This document shows, piece by piece, positions 8,271 through 17,270 of a stretch of 64,000 nucleotides of DNA. Both the position numbers and the translations under genes were made by a program. The stretch comes from CAYTZN01 sp964442495. Its GTDB lineage: Bacteria > Pseudomonadota > Gammaproteobacteria > Legionellales > Legionellaceae. Every line of letters begins with the position of its first letter. Position 1 is the stretch's first letter. The notes under the pieces were generated by a model. The model was not told the DNA's origin. It did not search any database and saw nothing but the letters and a program-made list of their open reading frames with translations. Where the stretch lies: NCBI GenBank assembly GCA_964442495.1, contig CAYTZN010000001.1, positions 1 through 64,000 on the forward strand, read 5' to 3'.

Positions 8271-8478
8271 ATCTATCACCTTGATTATATCTATTGTATG
8301 ATATTTCTCGCTCCGGCCTGCTTTTGGGTTTATGAGGGTGAAGTAGTGCTCACATGAATGAATAGATGATGTTGTAATGATTTATTTTGTGAGATTACAA
8401 AAGGGCTCACAAAGGAGTGGGGTGAGCGTGCTAATTAAAATTAGTGTGTTAAATTTAAACATGTAAGGGATTCTAAGA

Positions 8479-9369
8479 ATGTTAAAGTTAAAAGTATTAG
8501 GGTTAAGCGTGTGTGCTTTATCCACTGGTATTGCCTTTTCAGGAACAATGGGGCCTATTGGTGAAAGCACACGTAGTGTTTATGTTGGTCTGGGTGGTGG
8601 TTTTAATTCAATTTCTGTAAATAATAAATTGTACGCGTTCGGTATCTCCAATACCTTCCAAAGTGGTGCGCCCACATATAGTGGAGCAGCTGAGGGCTAT
8701 TCCAATCAATTACCAAATGTTCAAACAACATTTTCCCCACAGGTACAGGTAGGTTTTCAAAATTACTTTCCGGGAAGAAAAGAGTATTGGGGTCTAAAAG
8801 GTACTTATCAGTTTTTGAATGGCCATGCAGTGGCTTATAATACACCAATTGCTCAATACGGGGCTTATGTTAATCTGGGTACTGGTGGTTTAGCTTCGAG
8901 TGCTTTTGCGGGAAATGTGCTTCCTGAGTCAGCGCAGGTTACTACGAATCACCAAATTAATTTATTGGCTTTGATGGGGCATTCTTTCAGTAGCAGTGAC
9001 CTTTATATAGGGGCCGGACCTACTCTACTGGGTATGCAATCAAAGATTTTTAATGCGTTTCCATTTGCGAATATTGATGGTGTTACTACGTCACAATCTG
9101 ATTTGCCGGTGAGTTATTCAAGAACCATGTGGGTAGTGGGCGGCGCAGGTCAACTTGGAATGACATACCATTTTAGCCCAACGTGGTTTTTAGATTTTAA
9201 CTACACTTATGGTGCAACCCCATATAAAACCGTTAAAAATCCATTGAAATCCATTGGTAAAAGACCAGTAGGTACTTCATCAAGCACTGGTGTGCTGGTT
9301 GTGAATTCTTCACAGTCGGTTGCTGTACAAACCTTCGCAATAACGGTTAATAAAACATTTGGATTATAA
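8479..9369 (+). CDS. Outer-membrane beta-barrel protein
   Basis: The 296-residue precursor starts with a signal peptide (KLKVLGLSVCALSTGIAFSG). Alternating, glycine- and aromatic-rich strands follow (SVYVGLGGGFNSISV, YWGLKGTYQFLNG, DLYIGAGPTLLGMQ, WFLDFNYTYGATPYKT). It ends with an aromatic-rich strand, VQTFAITVNKTFGL. This layout is typical of 8- to 10-stranded opacity/OmpA-type barrels, which Legionella carries in many copies. The start is supported by AAGGGATT. A strong hairpin follows the gene. Its ligand or role is not readable from sequence. Confidence 0.78.
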   Translation: MLKLKVLGLSVCALSTGIAFSGTMGPIGESTRSVYVGLGGGFNSISVNNKLYAFGISNTFQSGAPTYSGAAEGYSNQLPNVQTTFSPQVQVGFQNYFPGRKEYWGLKGTYQFLNGHAVAYNTPIAQYGAYVNLGTGGLASSAFAGNVLPESAQVTTNHQINLLALMGHSFSSSDLYIGAGPTLLGMQSKIFNAFPFANIDGVTTSQSDLPVSYSRTMWVVGGAGQLGMTYHFSPTWFLDFNYTYGATPYKTVKNPLKSIGKRPVGTSSSTGVLVVNSSQSVAVQTFAITVNKTFGL

Positions 9370-9410
9370 TTTCCACCGCATTTCTATAACAATTAATGTC
9401 AGCTAGAGCC

Positions 9411-9440
9411 ATTAGAGATACGCTGTTAAGTATCTCTAAT
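9411..9440 (+). terminator. Hairpin terminator after the barrel gene
   Basis: ATTAGAGATAC at 9411-9421 pairs perfectly with GTATCTCTAAT at 9430-9440 across an 8-base loop. Only a short T-stretch (GCATTTTC) follows. The stem is also symmetrical enough to work on the other strand. Confidence 0.6.
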
Positions 9441-9572
9441 GCATTTTCAAAGAATTTAAAATCAAAATGTTTACTTTCTTACTTGTGATTTTTTAATAAC
9501 TCTGCCATTACTTAGAAGGGTAGAATTGTTTATACATTCGATTTTCATTAAATGTTTCTTCTGGAGATACAA

Positions 9573-9830
9573 ATGAACGCTTCAAATAAAGGACAACAAC
9601 ATTTCGGTAATAAATCGCATGTTGGCGAGGCTGCTGAAGGGTTATTAAATGAAGGTAAAAAATTAGCAAATGAAGTGTATAAAGAAGGTCTTAACAAGGT
9701 ATGTGAGGCAGAAGACAATATCAAAGAGTATTCTGACGAGCTATTGGTTAAAGTACAAAAAAACCCTTTGGCGGCTATTTTAATTGCTGGTGGAGTTGGA
9801 TTTTTACTTTCTATGTTAATAAAGAAATAA
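9573..9830 (+). CDS. DUF883/YqjD-like membrane-anchored protein
   Basis: The ATG at 9573 is chosen over 9552 because GGAG at 9563-9566 fits it, leaving 85 residues. A charged amphipathic helical body (about residues 10-60) precedes the C-terminal anchor KNPLAAILIAGGVGFLLSMLIKK, the hallmark of the ElaB/YqjD (DUF883) family. E. coli members sit in the inner membrane and bind stationary-phase ribosomes. The next gene starts within this stop codon (TAATG), so the two are co-translated. This is the first gene of a three-gene yqjD-yqjE-yqjK-like unit. Confidence 0.8.
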   Translation: MNASNKGQQHFGNKSHVGEAAEGLLNEGKKLANEVYKEGLNKVCEAEDNIKEYSDELLVKVQKNPLAAILIAGGVGFLLSMLIKK

Positions 9831-10213
9831 TGAACGTACTTGAGCAAATCGGTGGACTTGTTTCTAGTCAAATGAATGTTGTTAAAACCATCATTCAAAT
9901 GTTCAAGCTTGAGGCAAGATTAGCCGGTTTAAGCGTTTATCCGCTCTTACTAAATATTTGTGCTATCTTTGTTGTGTTGATGTCGACATGGTTTTCCTGC
10001 ATGTTGCTTACAGGGTATATTTTTTTTGTATTGTTGGACAATGTTGTGTGGTCAATTGGCATGGTTTTATTTATCAATATAGGCCTTCTTCTCGGATTGC
10101 TTAAATACTTAAGCTTTAATTTGAAAAAAATGAGTTTTGAGCAGACAAGGAAGTATTTCTCTCAACATGATGAGACCGCAGATGAAAACCTCGAGAAAAA
10201 AGTTAATTGCTAA
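9830..10213 (+). CDS. YqjE/holin-X-like two-span membrane protein
   Basis: The 127-residue protein has an amphipathic N-terminal helix (about 1-32), then two long hydrophobic spans near 37-67 and 72-100, and a charged cytoplasmic tail. Size, topology and position directly after a YqjD-like gene fit the YqjE (Phage_holin_3_6) family. The exact role is unknown; co-occurrence with YqjD suggests envelope stress or stationary phase. Its start overlaps the upstream stop by one base, and its end overlaps the next gene. Confidence 0.65.
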   Translation: MNVLEQIGGLVSSQMNVVKTIIQMFKLEARLAGLSVYPLLLNICAIFVVLMSTWFSCMLLTGYIFFVLLDNVVWSIGMVLFINIGLLLGLLKYLSFNLKKMSFEQTRKYFSQHDETADENLEKKVNC

Positions 10214-10448
10214 ATTAAAAACATTGGAAAAAAAGCTGTACTTAGAACACAAAAATGTTGTGACTTATAAAAAACATTTAGCCGGTATTGTTCGCGATTA
10301 CCGAGTCATACTAGTAGCCATTTTACTGCCTTCTTTTATATGGGGATGGCAAAAGGGATTGAATAAAGGCGCTAGCATTTTTTTCAGGCAAATAGTTCAA
10401 TTTCTTCTGTTAACATCTCTCAACCATTTTAAACGTAAATTTCGATAA
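10182..10448 (+). CDS. YqjK-like small protein
   Basis: The probable start is the ATG at 10182 (88 residues, MKTSRKKLIAKLKTLEKK). ATGs at 10137, 10167 and 10170 are also possible, and no strong ribosome site decides. A basic coiled-coil-like helix is followed by one hydrophobic segment (VILVAILLPSFIWGW) and a basic tail, as in E. coli YqjK. It overlaps the upstream gene by about 30 bp, which fits translational coupling. Similarity is by layout rather than clear motifs. Confidence 0.55.
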   Translation: MKTSRKKLIAKLKTLEKKLYLEHKNVVTYKKHLAGIVRDYRVILVAILLPSFIWGWQKGLNKGASIFFRQIVQFLLLTSLNHFKRKFR

Positions 10449-10467
10449 ACTCATAAGCCCAAATTAA

Positions 10468-10517
10468 AACTCCCCAGGTTCAAATAACGGCCTGAGGAGT
10501 TCTGATAGATTTTTTTT
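10468..10517. terminator. Bidirectional rho-independent terminator
   Basis: AACTCCCCAGG (10468-10478) pairs with CCTGAGGAGTT (10491-10501) with one mismatch. An eight-base T-run follows on the plus strand. It closes the yqj-like operon, and on the minus strand it lies just past the stop of the Thr/Pro-rich gene. Confidence 0.75.
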
Positions 10518-10911
10518 AGTCAGTATTTGTCATGTTGGTGTCTACATCAGAGGCTTTGGTGGTTGGAACACTACCTGTATCTGTTGTAGAAGGAGTTTGT
10601 GTTGTGTCAGGAGACGTTGTTGTATCTGGTGCAGTATTTACGTTAGGTGTTGTACTAGTCCCATTAGGAGGGGTAACTGTGTTTGGAGTCGTACCGGTAG
10701 AAGGCACTGTATCTGTGCTTGGCGCTGTACTTGTCGTCGTATCGCTGTTTCCTGATTGCATGGTATCGTCGGTGGTTGGTGGGTCTAGTGGTACATTTGG
10801 ATCAGTTTGTGCTTGTGCACCATTGCTAAGATCTGTCGTGGCATCTGTCGTTGTTGCATAGACTGGGGACAAGGCTAGGGTAGTTAATAATACCAAAGAT
10901 AATTTTTTCAT
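10516..10911 (-). CDS. Secreted Thr/Pro/Ser-rich low-complexity protein
   Basis: A clear signal peptide (KKLSLVLLTTLALSPVYA) precedes about 110 residues that are almost all Thr, Pro, Ser, Asp, Asn and Gly in irregular TP, TD and PST repeats. There is no cysteine or hydrophobic segment after the signal. Such mucin-like chains are usually exported, extended and sometimes surface-exposed or glycosylated; no enzymatic function is likely. The stop codon lies in the T-run of a shared terminator. The reverse strand also has a long open frame, but it lacks any coding signature. Confidence 0.65.
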   Translation of the reverse strand: MKKLSLVLLTTLALSPVYATTTDATTDLSNGAQAQTDPNVPLDPPTTDDTMQSGNSDTTTSTAPSTDTVPSTGTTPNTVTPPNGTSTTPNVNTAPDTTTSPDTTQTPSTTDTGSVPTTKASDVDTNMTNTD

Positions 10912-11068
10912 TATAATGCTCCTCTATCTAAATGCGTTAATAATATACGTCGTGTATTGATTAAGTGTAGTACATATTTTAAATAAGAGGGGTTTCTATT
11001 AGGTTGATATGGTGTAAGTGAAATGATACTGTTTTTAACGTTATTTTATAAAGTGGCATTGCAGGGGA

Positions 11069-13432
11069 TTAAAAGGGGACTAGCGTTTTTTTTTCTTCCT
11101 GTAGCCATGCGTTAATGTGGTGCTGCGTTTCTTTAAGGACTTGCATCAATTGATGATAAAGTTCATTGAGAAGGTGTGTATGACCCGCTTTTTGATAGCG
11201 CTCAAGGTATTGACACGCGTATTTCATTTTAAGGGTGCCACAGTAGAGTGCGCTGCCTTTGAGTTTGTGTGCTAATTTTTCAATGGTTTCCCAGTTTTTT
11301 TCTTGGTAAGCGGCTTCAATTATTTTGCTATCATTGTGAATGTCATTGTTTAGCATGACGAGTATTTCATGCAACATGTTTTCATTGCCCAAGCTTTCAA
11401 TGGCATTTTTAATATTGAGCACTGGAAACATTTCAAGTTTTAGCAGTTCTTCTTCAGTGTCTGGTAGGTCAACCCCCAATTTTAGTGGGTTACTGTTTTG
11501 ATGAGAAACAGGCGTAATCCACTGGTTAACGATGGTTTGCAGCATTGCTTGTGTCATAGGCTTTGTGAATACATCATTCATGCCCGCTTCTAAGCACTCC
11601 TGCTTAGCATGCTCTTGTGTGTGGGCAGTCAAACCAATAATAGGCAAGGGCTGCGCTCCAAGGCGACCCTCTTCCTTTCGTACACCGCGGGCAAATTCAT
11701 GACCCGAAATTCCAGGCAAGCCAAGGTCGGTAATAATCAGATCGAACGTTAATGATTCTGTTAGTTTTAATGCTTGCTCACCATCACTTGCTGTGGTGCA
11801 TTGATAGCCTGCTTTCGATACCATAGCTTCCGCCATTTTGAGCGCTATGGCATTATCTTCTACTAATAGAAGGTGTGGCTTGGTAGAAAACTCCCATGTC
11901 GATGTGAGCATGGACGGTTTTAAAAATTCTTTCGAGGCTAACTCTACGTTTTCATGGCCTATTTTACAGGTTAAATCAAAGTAGAACGTGGTGCCCACAC
12001 CTTCTTGGCTTGTTAAAGCAAGATGACCTCCTAATAAATTAACGTAGGAGCGTGCAATGTGTAAGCCTACCCCGTTTCCAGGGTATGTCCCTTTGTAGGA
12101 GGGGGTTGAACGATAAAAGCGATCAAAGACTTTGTCTTGTAGTTTTTGGGGAATCCCTATGCCTGTATCTGACACGCTAAATTGAAGATTTGCCTCGTCA
12201 CCACTGCGTTTGAGTGATTTAATGCTTAGTGAAATAGAGCCGCTATCAGTAAATTTTATGGCATTGCCTACTAAATTGAGTAAAACACGGTGAAGTTTTG
12301 TACGGTCGCTGATGATATAAGTAGGTACGTCTGGGCAAATCGATACGTTTAAATCAAGTTTTTTCAACTTGGTGGTCGGTAACTCTAGATGGATGATGTC
12401 TTGTATAAACTGATGTAAATTAAATAGCTCTTCATGCACGTCATTTTCACTTACATTATCAGCTGAAACAACGTCCAATATTCCATTTAATAAGCGTAAC
12501 AGCTCGTCACCACTTTCATTTATCCAGCGAGCATATTTTTTTTCTTCAGGGTGTTCAGAGCTTTCTTCTAAAAGTTTGGAGAGACCAATCATGCCACTTA
12601 AGGGGGTTCTAAGATCATGGCTCATGTTGGTGATGAATTCAGTTTTGGCAGAGTTAGCTGTTTCAGCTTGATTTTTTGCTTTTTCAAGTGCTATCTGCAT
12701 GTTTTTTCTTTCAGTAATGTCTGAGTATATTCCAAGTACTCCATACACATGGCCCTTTTCATCAAAAAGAGGGACTTTGCTGGTGAGCAATACACGTTCT
12801 GAACCATCCGGTAGTGTTTGTTGCTCTTCAATATTTAATTTGGGAATTTTAGACAACATTACTTCTTTATCATCGGCACAATAGGCACTGCTCTGTTCTT
12901 TCGTGGTTTTAAGGTCATAATCAGTTTTACCGATAATATCTTTACTGGAGGCTAGCTGCATGGCATCCGCCAACGCTTGGTTACACCCAAGATATACGGA
13001 GTTAATGTCTTTCCAAAAAATATAGTGATTTGGGATATAGTCAATAATTGATTTTTTAATTTCTTTTTCTTGGGTGGATGCATTTACAACGTGGCTAATA
13101 TCGCACCCCATAAAAAAAATACCTTCAATACCTGTTTCATTTTTAATGGCAGATGTTACCCATTGAATGGTGATTGGTAATGATGAATCTTGTTGAAAGC
13201 TTGAAGTTAATGGCATTGATGGGTTCAATAGCGTTTCTAACGACAACGCAATAGGTTCGAGCTCATGCTGTCTACAAACATCAAAATAATTTTTATTTAG
13301 GAATACCGCGGTAGATACATTGTATAAATCAAGAAATGCTTGATTGCACTGGATTACTTCACCTGTGTGAGTCATAAATAAAGCAGGATTTTGAACCCCA
13401 CTTAAAAAGCGTGAGAGATAATCACTGTTCAT
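11069..13432 (-). CDS. Hybrid sensor histidine kinase (PAS-PAS-HisKA-HATPase-REC-HPt)
   Basis: This is a multistep phosphorelay sensor. Two PAS-type domains occupy about 1-110 and 125-245; the second ends GVYGIYSDITERK-like. They lead into a dimerisation helix with phospho-acceptor His272 (MSHDLRTPLSG). The ATPase domain has N, G1 (DTGIGIP) and G2 (GVGL) boxes. A receiver follows with acceptor Asp569 (IITDLGLPG) and the KP motif. The HPt domain has His722 (AHKLKGSA). No transmembrane segment is visible, so it probably senses a cytosolic signal. The architecture is ArcB-like minus the membrane anchor. The start at 13432 has AAGG at good spacing. No cognate response regulator is adjacent. Confidence 0.92.
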   Translation of the reverse strand: MNSDYLSRFLSGVQNPALFMTHTGEVIQCNQAFLDLYNVSTAVFLNKNYFDVCRQHELEPIALSLETLLNPSMPLTSSFQQDSSLPITIQWVTSAIKNETGIEGIFFMGCDISHVVNASTQEKEIKKSIIDYIPNHYIFWKDINSVYLGCNQALADAMQLASSKDIIGKTDYDLKTTKEQSSAYCADDKEVMLSKIPKLNIEEQQTLPDGSERVLLTSKVPLFDEKGHVYGVLGIYSDITERKNMQIALEKAKNQAETANSAKTEFITNMSHDLRTPLSGMIGLSKLLEESSEHPEEKKYARWINESGDELLRLLNGILDVVSADNVSENDVHEELFNLHQFIQDIIHLELPTTKLKKLDLNVSICPDVPTYIISDRTKLHRVLLNLVGNAIKFTDSGSISLSIKSLKRSGDEANLQFSVSDTGIGIPQKLQDKVFDRFYRSTPSYKGTYPGNGVGLHIARSYVNLLGGHLALTSQEGVGTTFYFDLTCKIGHENVELASKEFLKPSMLTSTWEFSTKPHLLLVEDNAIALKMAEAMVSKAGYQCTTASDGEQALKLTESLTFDLIITDLGLPGISGHEFARGVRKEEGRLGAQPLPIIGLTAHTQEHAKQECLEAGMNDVFTKPMTQAMLQTIVNQWITPVSHQNSNPLKLGVDLPDTEEELLKLEMFPVLNIKNAIESLGNENMLHEILVMLNNDIHNDSKIIEAAYQEKNWETIEKLAHKLKGSALYCGTLKMKYACQYLERYQKAGHTHLLNELYHQLMQVLKETQHHINAWLQEEKKTLVPF

Positions 13433-13531
13433 ACAGGCCATTACCTTCTAAGAGCGTTGGTTAATCACTATACCTGAGATTATGTAAGAGCATATTGATT
13501 TTTGCTTCTTGGTGTGAATTATAGCTAAAAA

Positions 13532-14893
13532 TCATACAAATGTATTGGTTTTATGGATGAATCGTTTTTCCTTAGGAGGGGACGCACCATGATTGTACCA
13601 AAAAGAGGCTTGGTTTTTTGCATGGCTTTGAATGGGTTTTTGCACCTCACTCTCTAATTCTTGATAGGTTTGTAGAGTGCAGGTGTTTTTTTCATTGGGC
13701 TCAGGTTTTTCTGATATTTCATGCATGGATGCGCCTAGAACGCCATCGGTAACATACTGATAGCCATTTAAGCTCTGTATTTTGTCGTGGTTTAAAAGTG
13801 ACATAACCTCGTCTTCAGCATCAAAAATATTATTGATTTTGCCAGGAAAAACATGAATAACACCTTCTTTTTCAAAAGTAATGGCCCCTCTAAACTCTTT
13901 TTTGGTTTTGAGTTTGGCTAAAACAGTACCTTTCCATCCGGTATAGGTAAAGCGCTCTTTGAATGCAGGCCAAAAGCGGCTCATTTCTTCTTCAGCAAAT
14001 TTTTTTATCTTGCTTTCAACAAAGTCTTCATCCAGTTTGTCAAAAACATCATTGGCTTCTTGTGGTGTTGAATAAGAGCCCATAATGGTCCATTTTCCAT
14101 GGGTCATGATATACGTATCATCGTATTCTCCACCCTTATGCTTATGTTCCTGATAGGGCATTAAACAAGGAAACCAGCCATCCATAACAATCATTGAAAT
14201 GGGTTTGTCGCCAGGGTTGTTATCTTTATAAACCAATGCTAAGCAAGGCTGATATACCACATCTAGTTCAAAAGGAAAGCTTGGGTCATTTGGAAAAAAT
14301 GACTGGTAGCTTGTTGCATTGATAACAATGTCAAACGCTTCGGTTGAATCAGCATTTGAAATCATTGTTTGTGAGCCTTGTCGTTCTATTTTTTGAACAG
14401 TGTAATTGCATCGCACTTTAATTTTGGCATCGCTTAAATAGCGCCTGAAAGCTTCTCGTAATCGTTCGCCTATAGCAAGGCTTGGTTCGTCCAGAGTAAA
14501 AGCACCTATTAAATTTTGATAGCCAAAGGCCTGGGTATCAATTTTACGACAGGTTGGGGACTCTTCACACACGCGTTTAAAGTGATCAAAACTTACTGTG
14601 GATGGTTCTCTGTTGGCATCCGATACGCCTAGTGCGTATATAGAGTGGAGATGTGGGACCAGTAACTCAGGATATGTTTCTACAAATCTTTCAAATCCTT
14701 TTCGACAATGTTTTCGTGTTTCTTCTGAACGCGGATAGTGTGGGCCAAGATGTAATCGAATACCAAATTTTCCAGATATTTGGCTGAAAATATCAGCATT
14801 TTTTTCAAAAATAATAACATTATGGCCTGCTTTTGCTAAAGCAATCCCAATGTGTGCACCATACCAGCCAGCTCCAATGATTCCGATTTTCAA
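13532..14893 (-). CDS. FAD-dependent oxidoreductase (DAO-like)
   Basis: An N-terminal Rossmann fingerprint (KIGIIGAGWYGAHIGIALAKAGHNVIIFEK) binds FAD. A conserved-looking GIRLHLGPHYPRS loop follows, and DIVINATSY is the second dinucleotide-contact strand. The length (~453 residues) suits the D-amino-acid-oxidase-like superfamily. The substrate is unknown. The TTG at 14893 is preferred because GGAGAT lies directly upstream and the protein then begins at the Rossmann strand; an upstream TTG at 14908 is possible. The gene is monocistronic and separated from the next by a gap of nearly 400 bp. Confidence 0.75.
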   Translation of the reverse strand: MKIGIIGAGWYGAHIGIALAKAGHNVIIFEKNADIFSQISGKFGIRLHLGPHYPRSEETRKHCRKGFERFVETYPELLVPHLHSIYALGVSDANREPSTVSFDHFKRVCEESPTCRKIDTQAFGYQNLIGAFTLDEPSLAIGERLREAFRRYLSDAKIKVRCNYTVQKIERQGSQTMISNADSTEAFDIVINATSYQSFFPNDPSFPFELDVVYQPCLALVYKDNNPGDKPISMIVMDGWFPCLMPYQEHKHKGGEYDDTYIMTHGKWTIMGSYSTPQEANDVFDKLDEDFVESKIKKFAEEEMSRFWPAFKERFTYTGWKGTVLAKLKTKKEFRGAITFEKEGVIHVFPGKINNIFDAEDEVMSLLNHDKIQSLNGYQYVTDGVLGASMHEISEKPEPNEKNTCTLQTYQELESEVQKPIQSHAKNQASFWYNHGASPPKEKRFIHKTNTFV

Positions 14894-15149
14894 ACCATCT
14901 CCAGGCAATGGGATAAAGGGATATCCCTGACATTATTTTGGTGAAATATCTTACATGAATACTAATTAAATTACATGGTTTTTATTTTTTCTTTATTAGC
15001 ATTTTTATTGTAGCGGTGATTTATGAAATATGCAGAGATACCAAACAAAATGGATCTCTAACATTCATAAAATAGCGCATCTAGGATGGGGTTGCAATTG
15101 GGGGGGTGCTTCTAGAAATAGTTTTGTTTTTGTGAGATGTTATTTGGGG

Positions 15150-15240
15150 CTGTTGACAATTTGGCGTTAAATATTCTAAAGCATCTACATACTGCGGACA
15201 TTCCGCGTTACGTAGGACCTATAGAGTTAATTATCAACAG
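15150..15240. mobile_element. 91-bp MITE-like element with terminal inverted repeats
   Basis: CTGTTGACAATT at 15150-15161 is matched by AATTATCAACAG at 15229-15240: 12-bp terminal inverted repeats, one mismatch. Inside is a second palindrome, CTACATACTGCGG against CCGCGTTACGTAG (about 15185-15214). There is no ORF. A half-copy lies at 4531-4582 and a possible degenerate inner palindrome at about 46711-46745. The remainder of the 14894-15289 gap shows no gene. Confidence 0.65.
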
Positions 15241-15289
15241 ATTCTAAAGGAGCCACACTTAAAATAGACGATTAAAGGGAGTTTGACAT

Positions 15290-15682
15290 ATGGATACACT
15301 ATTTTTAGCAACGGTAATGGGTTGGTATTTGGTGGTTATGAGTATTTTATTGTTCTTTCGACATGAACGCATAAAGCTTGTGATGGCCGATGTGATTTCA
15401 CATCGCGATTTATTTTTTGTTATTGCTATCATTACTTTTATTCTCGGTTTGCTCATGGTGGTAAGCCATAACGTTTGGGTCATGGGCTGGCCTGTTTTTA
15501 TCACGTTGTTATCTTGGCTTGTATTGATAAGCGGTGTTATCCGTCTATTTTTCCCTGAGATGGCCATGAAGACCGGTCGTTCTTTTTTGAAGCGCTCTTC
15601 TCACTTGCAAATTGCCGCTGTTTTGTTCTTTATTCTTGGTTTGTTTTTATTGCTTCATGTGTATCACACACATCTAATATAG
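15290..15682 (+). CDS. Four-span integral membrane protein, unknown function
   Basis: The 130 residues hold four hydrophobic helices at roughly 4-22, 43-60, 66-86 and 106-125. They are joined by short loops, including FRHERIKLVMADVISHRD and FPEMAMKTGRSFLKRS. No catalytic motif is seen. TTAAAGGGAG just upstream supports the ATG at 15290. It is unrelated by motif to its neighbours, and nothing fixes a function. Confidence 0.6.
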   Translation: MDTLFLATVMGWYLVVMSILLFFRHERIKLVMADVISHRDLFFVIAIITFILGLLMVVSHNVWVMGWPVFITLLSWLVLISGVIRLFFPEMAMKTGRSFLKRSSHLQIAAVLFFILGLFLLLHVYHTHLI

Positions 15683-15737
15683 TCCCAGTATAGAGCCGGC
15701 GCTGCTGGCTCTATACATCAAATTATTAAATTATTTT

Positions 15738-16997
15738 TTATAAACCTAACCACCGGATAAACCGATTCGTTGCTCTTAAGGTAATGGGCGGTTTTGATTC
15801 AAAACTAACGGTGTGGATGTTGCTAGGGCTAAGGGTATTGGGGCCGCTGGTATTTAGCTTTACCTCTTTTATTTTACCATAGGGCACAAAGTGCATCTCT
15901 GTAACATAGTAGCCCCGAACCATCTTAATGACAGGAATCACAAAATAAATGGTGTTTAAATCCTCTTTTGTAGGGCTAGTTACTACTCGTTTAAACTCCT
16001 CATTACTCAGGGCAATGTATTCGGTTTGGTTAATTTGGCGGCGGAGCATTCGCTCTACAGGGGCCTTGGTTTGAAGTATGCGAGTATAGTCGTCTGCTGA
16101 CATGACAACGACGGCTTCATTTTCTTCTCGAGCATTATTTTTATTCATGTCTGCAAAAAGAATGGCTTCTCGTGACTCACTGTTTGGTGAGGGTATGGCT
16201 TCAGGTGCTGGTTTTCCGCCTTTTTTTAGCGGTGGAAAAACATGGCAATTGAGAAATTTTGATGCTGAAAACCAACGGTCACTTGGGTAATACACTACAA
16301 ATATTGCGTCATCTTTAATGGTATCTATAATGGGTTGAGTTAAATTTTGTGGGAGAGCAGGGCAGCCCCAGCTCCGCCCAGCGCGGCCATATTTTTTAAT
16401 GAAAGCTTCATCCACATACCACCCGCCGTGCATGACCACATATCGACTGGAGGCATTGTCATTAAAGCCATTTTCCAAGCCGGCTAACCTTAAAGATAGG
16501 CCATCACGACCATAATAGGTTTGCTCAGTTTTATAAACCCCCATGCTGGTGGCTTTACTGTCGTGTTTGTTGGAGAAGTAATTAGTAAACAAATCTCCCG
16601 ATTTAATACCATGAGAAACATAGGTGTGGAACAGTAAGGTGCGTGTATTTAAATCAAAAACCCAAAGGCGCTTTTCACTGGAAGGCAATGAATAGTCAAT
16701 GATGGTTAAAATATTGTTGTGCTGTACGTGGTAGGTATGTGAGCATTTTAGCGTTATTAATACTTTATTAATGACATCTTGCTGAAGAGTGCCTGCGTCC
16801 ATCAGCATTTTTTTTATTTCATCGAATGGGGGCAGGCTTGGTTTTATATAACCATATTTAAGCCCCACAGTTGTTGTTATTTCATCAATAGGGAGTTGTT
16901 CTTTTTTATTGGATTCTTGTTTTTTTAAGCAATCCGAAACCGGGAGAGCAAAGCAGGTGGAAGTGACCGCAAATATCAATAGCCACTTTTTTCTCAT
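15738..16997 (-). CDS. Periplasmic L,D-transpeptidase-like protein (YkuD_2 type)
   Basis: The signal peptide (KKWLLIFAVTSTCFALP) and the catalytic motif MHGGWYV...GRAGRSWGCPALP, with nucleophile Cys212, identify the murein L,D-transpeptidase catalytic domain family. Such enzymes cross-link peptidoglycan or attach proteins to it through L,D bonds. At 419 residues it is longer than minimal members. A C-terminal extension (about 260-419) has no recognised domain. AAGGAT precedes the start. It is distinct from the YafK-type paralogue at 27522-28238, so at least two L,D-transpeptidase-type proteins occur here. Confidence 0.82.
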   Translation of the reverse strand: MRKKWLLIFAVTSTCFALPVSDCLKKQESNKKEQLPIDEITTTVGLKYGYIKPSLPPFDEIKKMLMDAGTLQQDVINKVLITLKCSHTYHVQHNNILTIIDYSLPSSEKRLWVFDLNTRTLLFHTYVSHGIKSGDLFTNYFSNKHDSKATSMGVYKTEQTYYGRDGLSLRLAGLENGFNDNASSRYVVMHGGWYVDEAFIKKYGRAGRSWGCPALPQNLTQPIIDTIKDDAIFVVYYPSDRWFSASKFLNCHVFPPLKKGGKPAPEAIPSPNSESREAILFADMNKNNAREENEAVVVMSADDYTRILQTKAPVERMLRRQINQTEYIALSNEEFKRVVTSPTKEDLNTIYFVIPVIKMVRGYYVTEMHFVPYGKIKEVKLNTSGPNTLSPSNIHTVSFESKPPITLRATNRFIRWLGL

Positions 16998-17134
16998 GAT
17001 ATTATCCTTGAGTGTTAGTCTTATTTTTATTGTTCTGTCTTAATTAATATAGCTCAAGTTTAAAGAAAAGAGGGGGCTCTTCTTTTTGCTTGCTAAAGCG
17101 GTAAATCCTGATTTTTTATGGGTAGTTATCGTCT

Positions 17135-17248
17135 AAACAGTAATTAAACGACATTAATTACTGTTTTGGCAGTAAAAAAATATAATTTTAGTCTTGGAGC
17201 AGCTTGTTTTCCTATTATTTTATCGAAATTGCTGCTAAAACAGTAATA
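17135..17248. promoter_or_regulatory. Probable HipB operator boxes upstream of hipBST
   Basis: AAACAGTAATTA (17135-17146) and TAATTACTGTTT (17155-17166) form a perfect 12-bp inverted repeat separated by 8 bp. A third, direct-orientation box (AAAACAGTAATA) lies at 17237-17248, about 22 bp before hipB. HipB proteins bind such operators and autorepress their operon. The assignment is inferred from position and symmetry. Confidence 0.65.
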
Positions 17249-17270
17249 TATAATTTTATTATGGTGAAGC

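Noticed and set aside
10532..10861. 109-codon plus-strand frame rich in Val and Gly
   Set aside because: It is the antisense of the Thr/Pro-rich gene; its composition follows from that repeat and there is no ribosome site.
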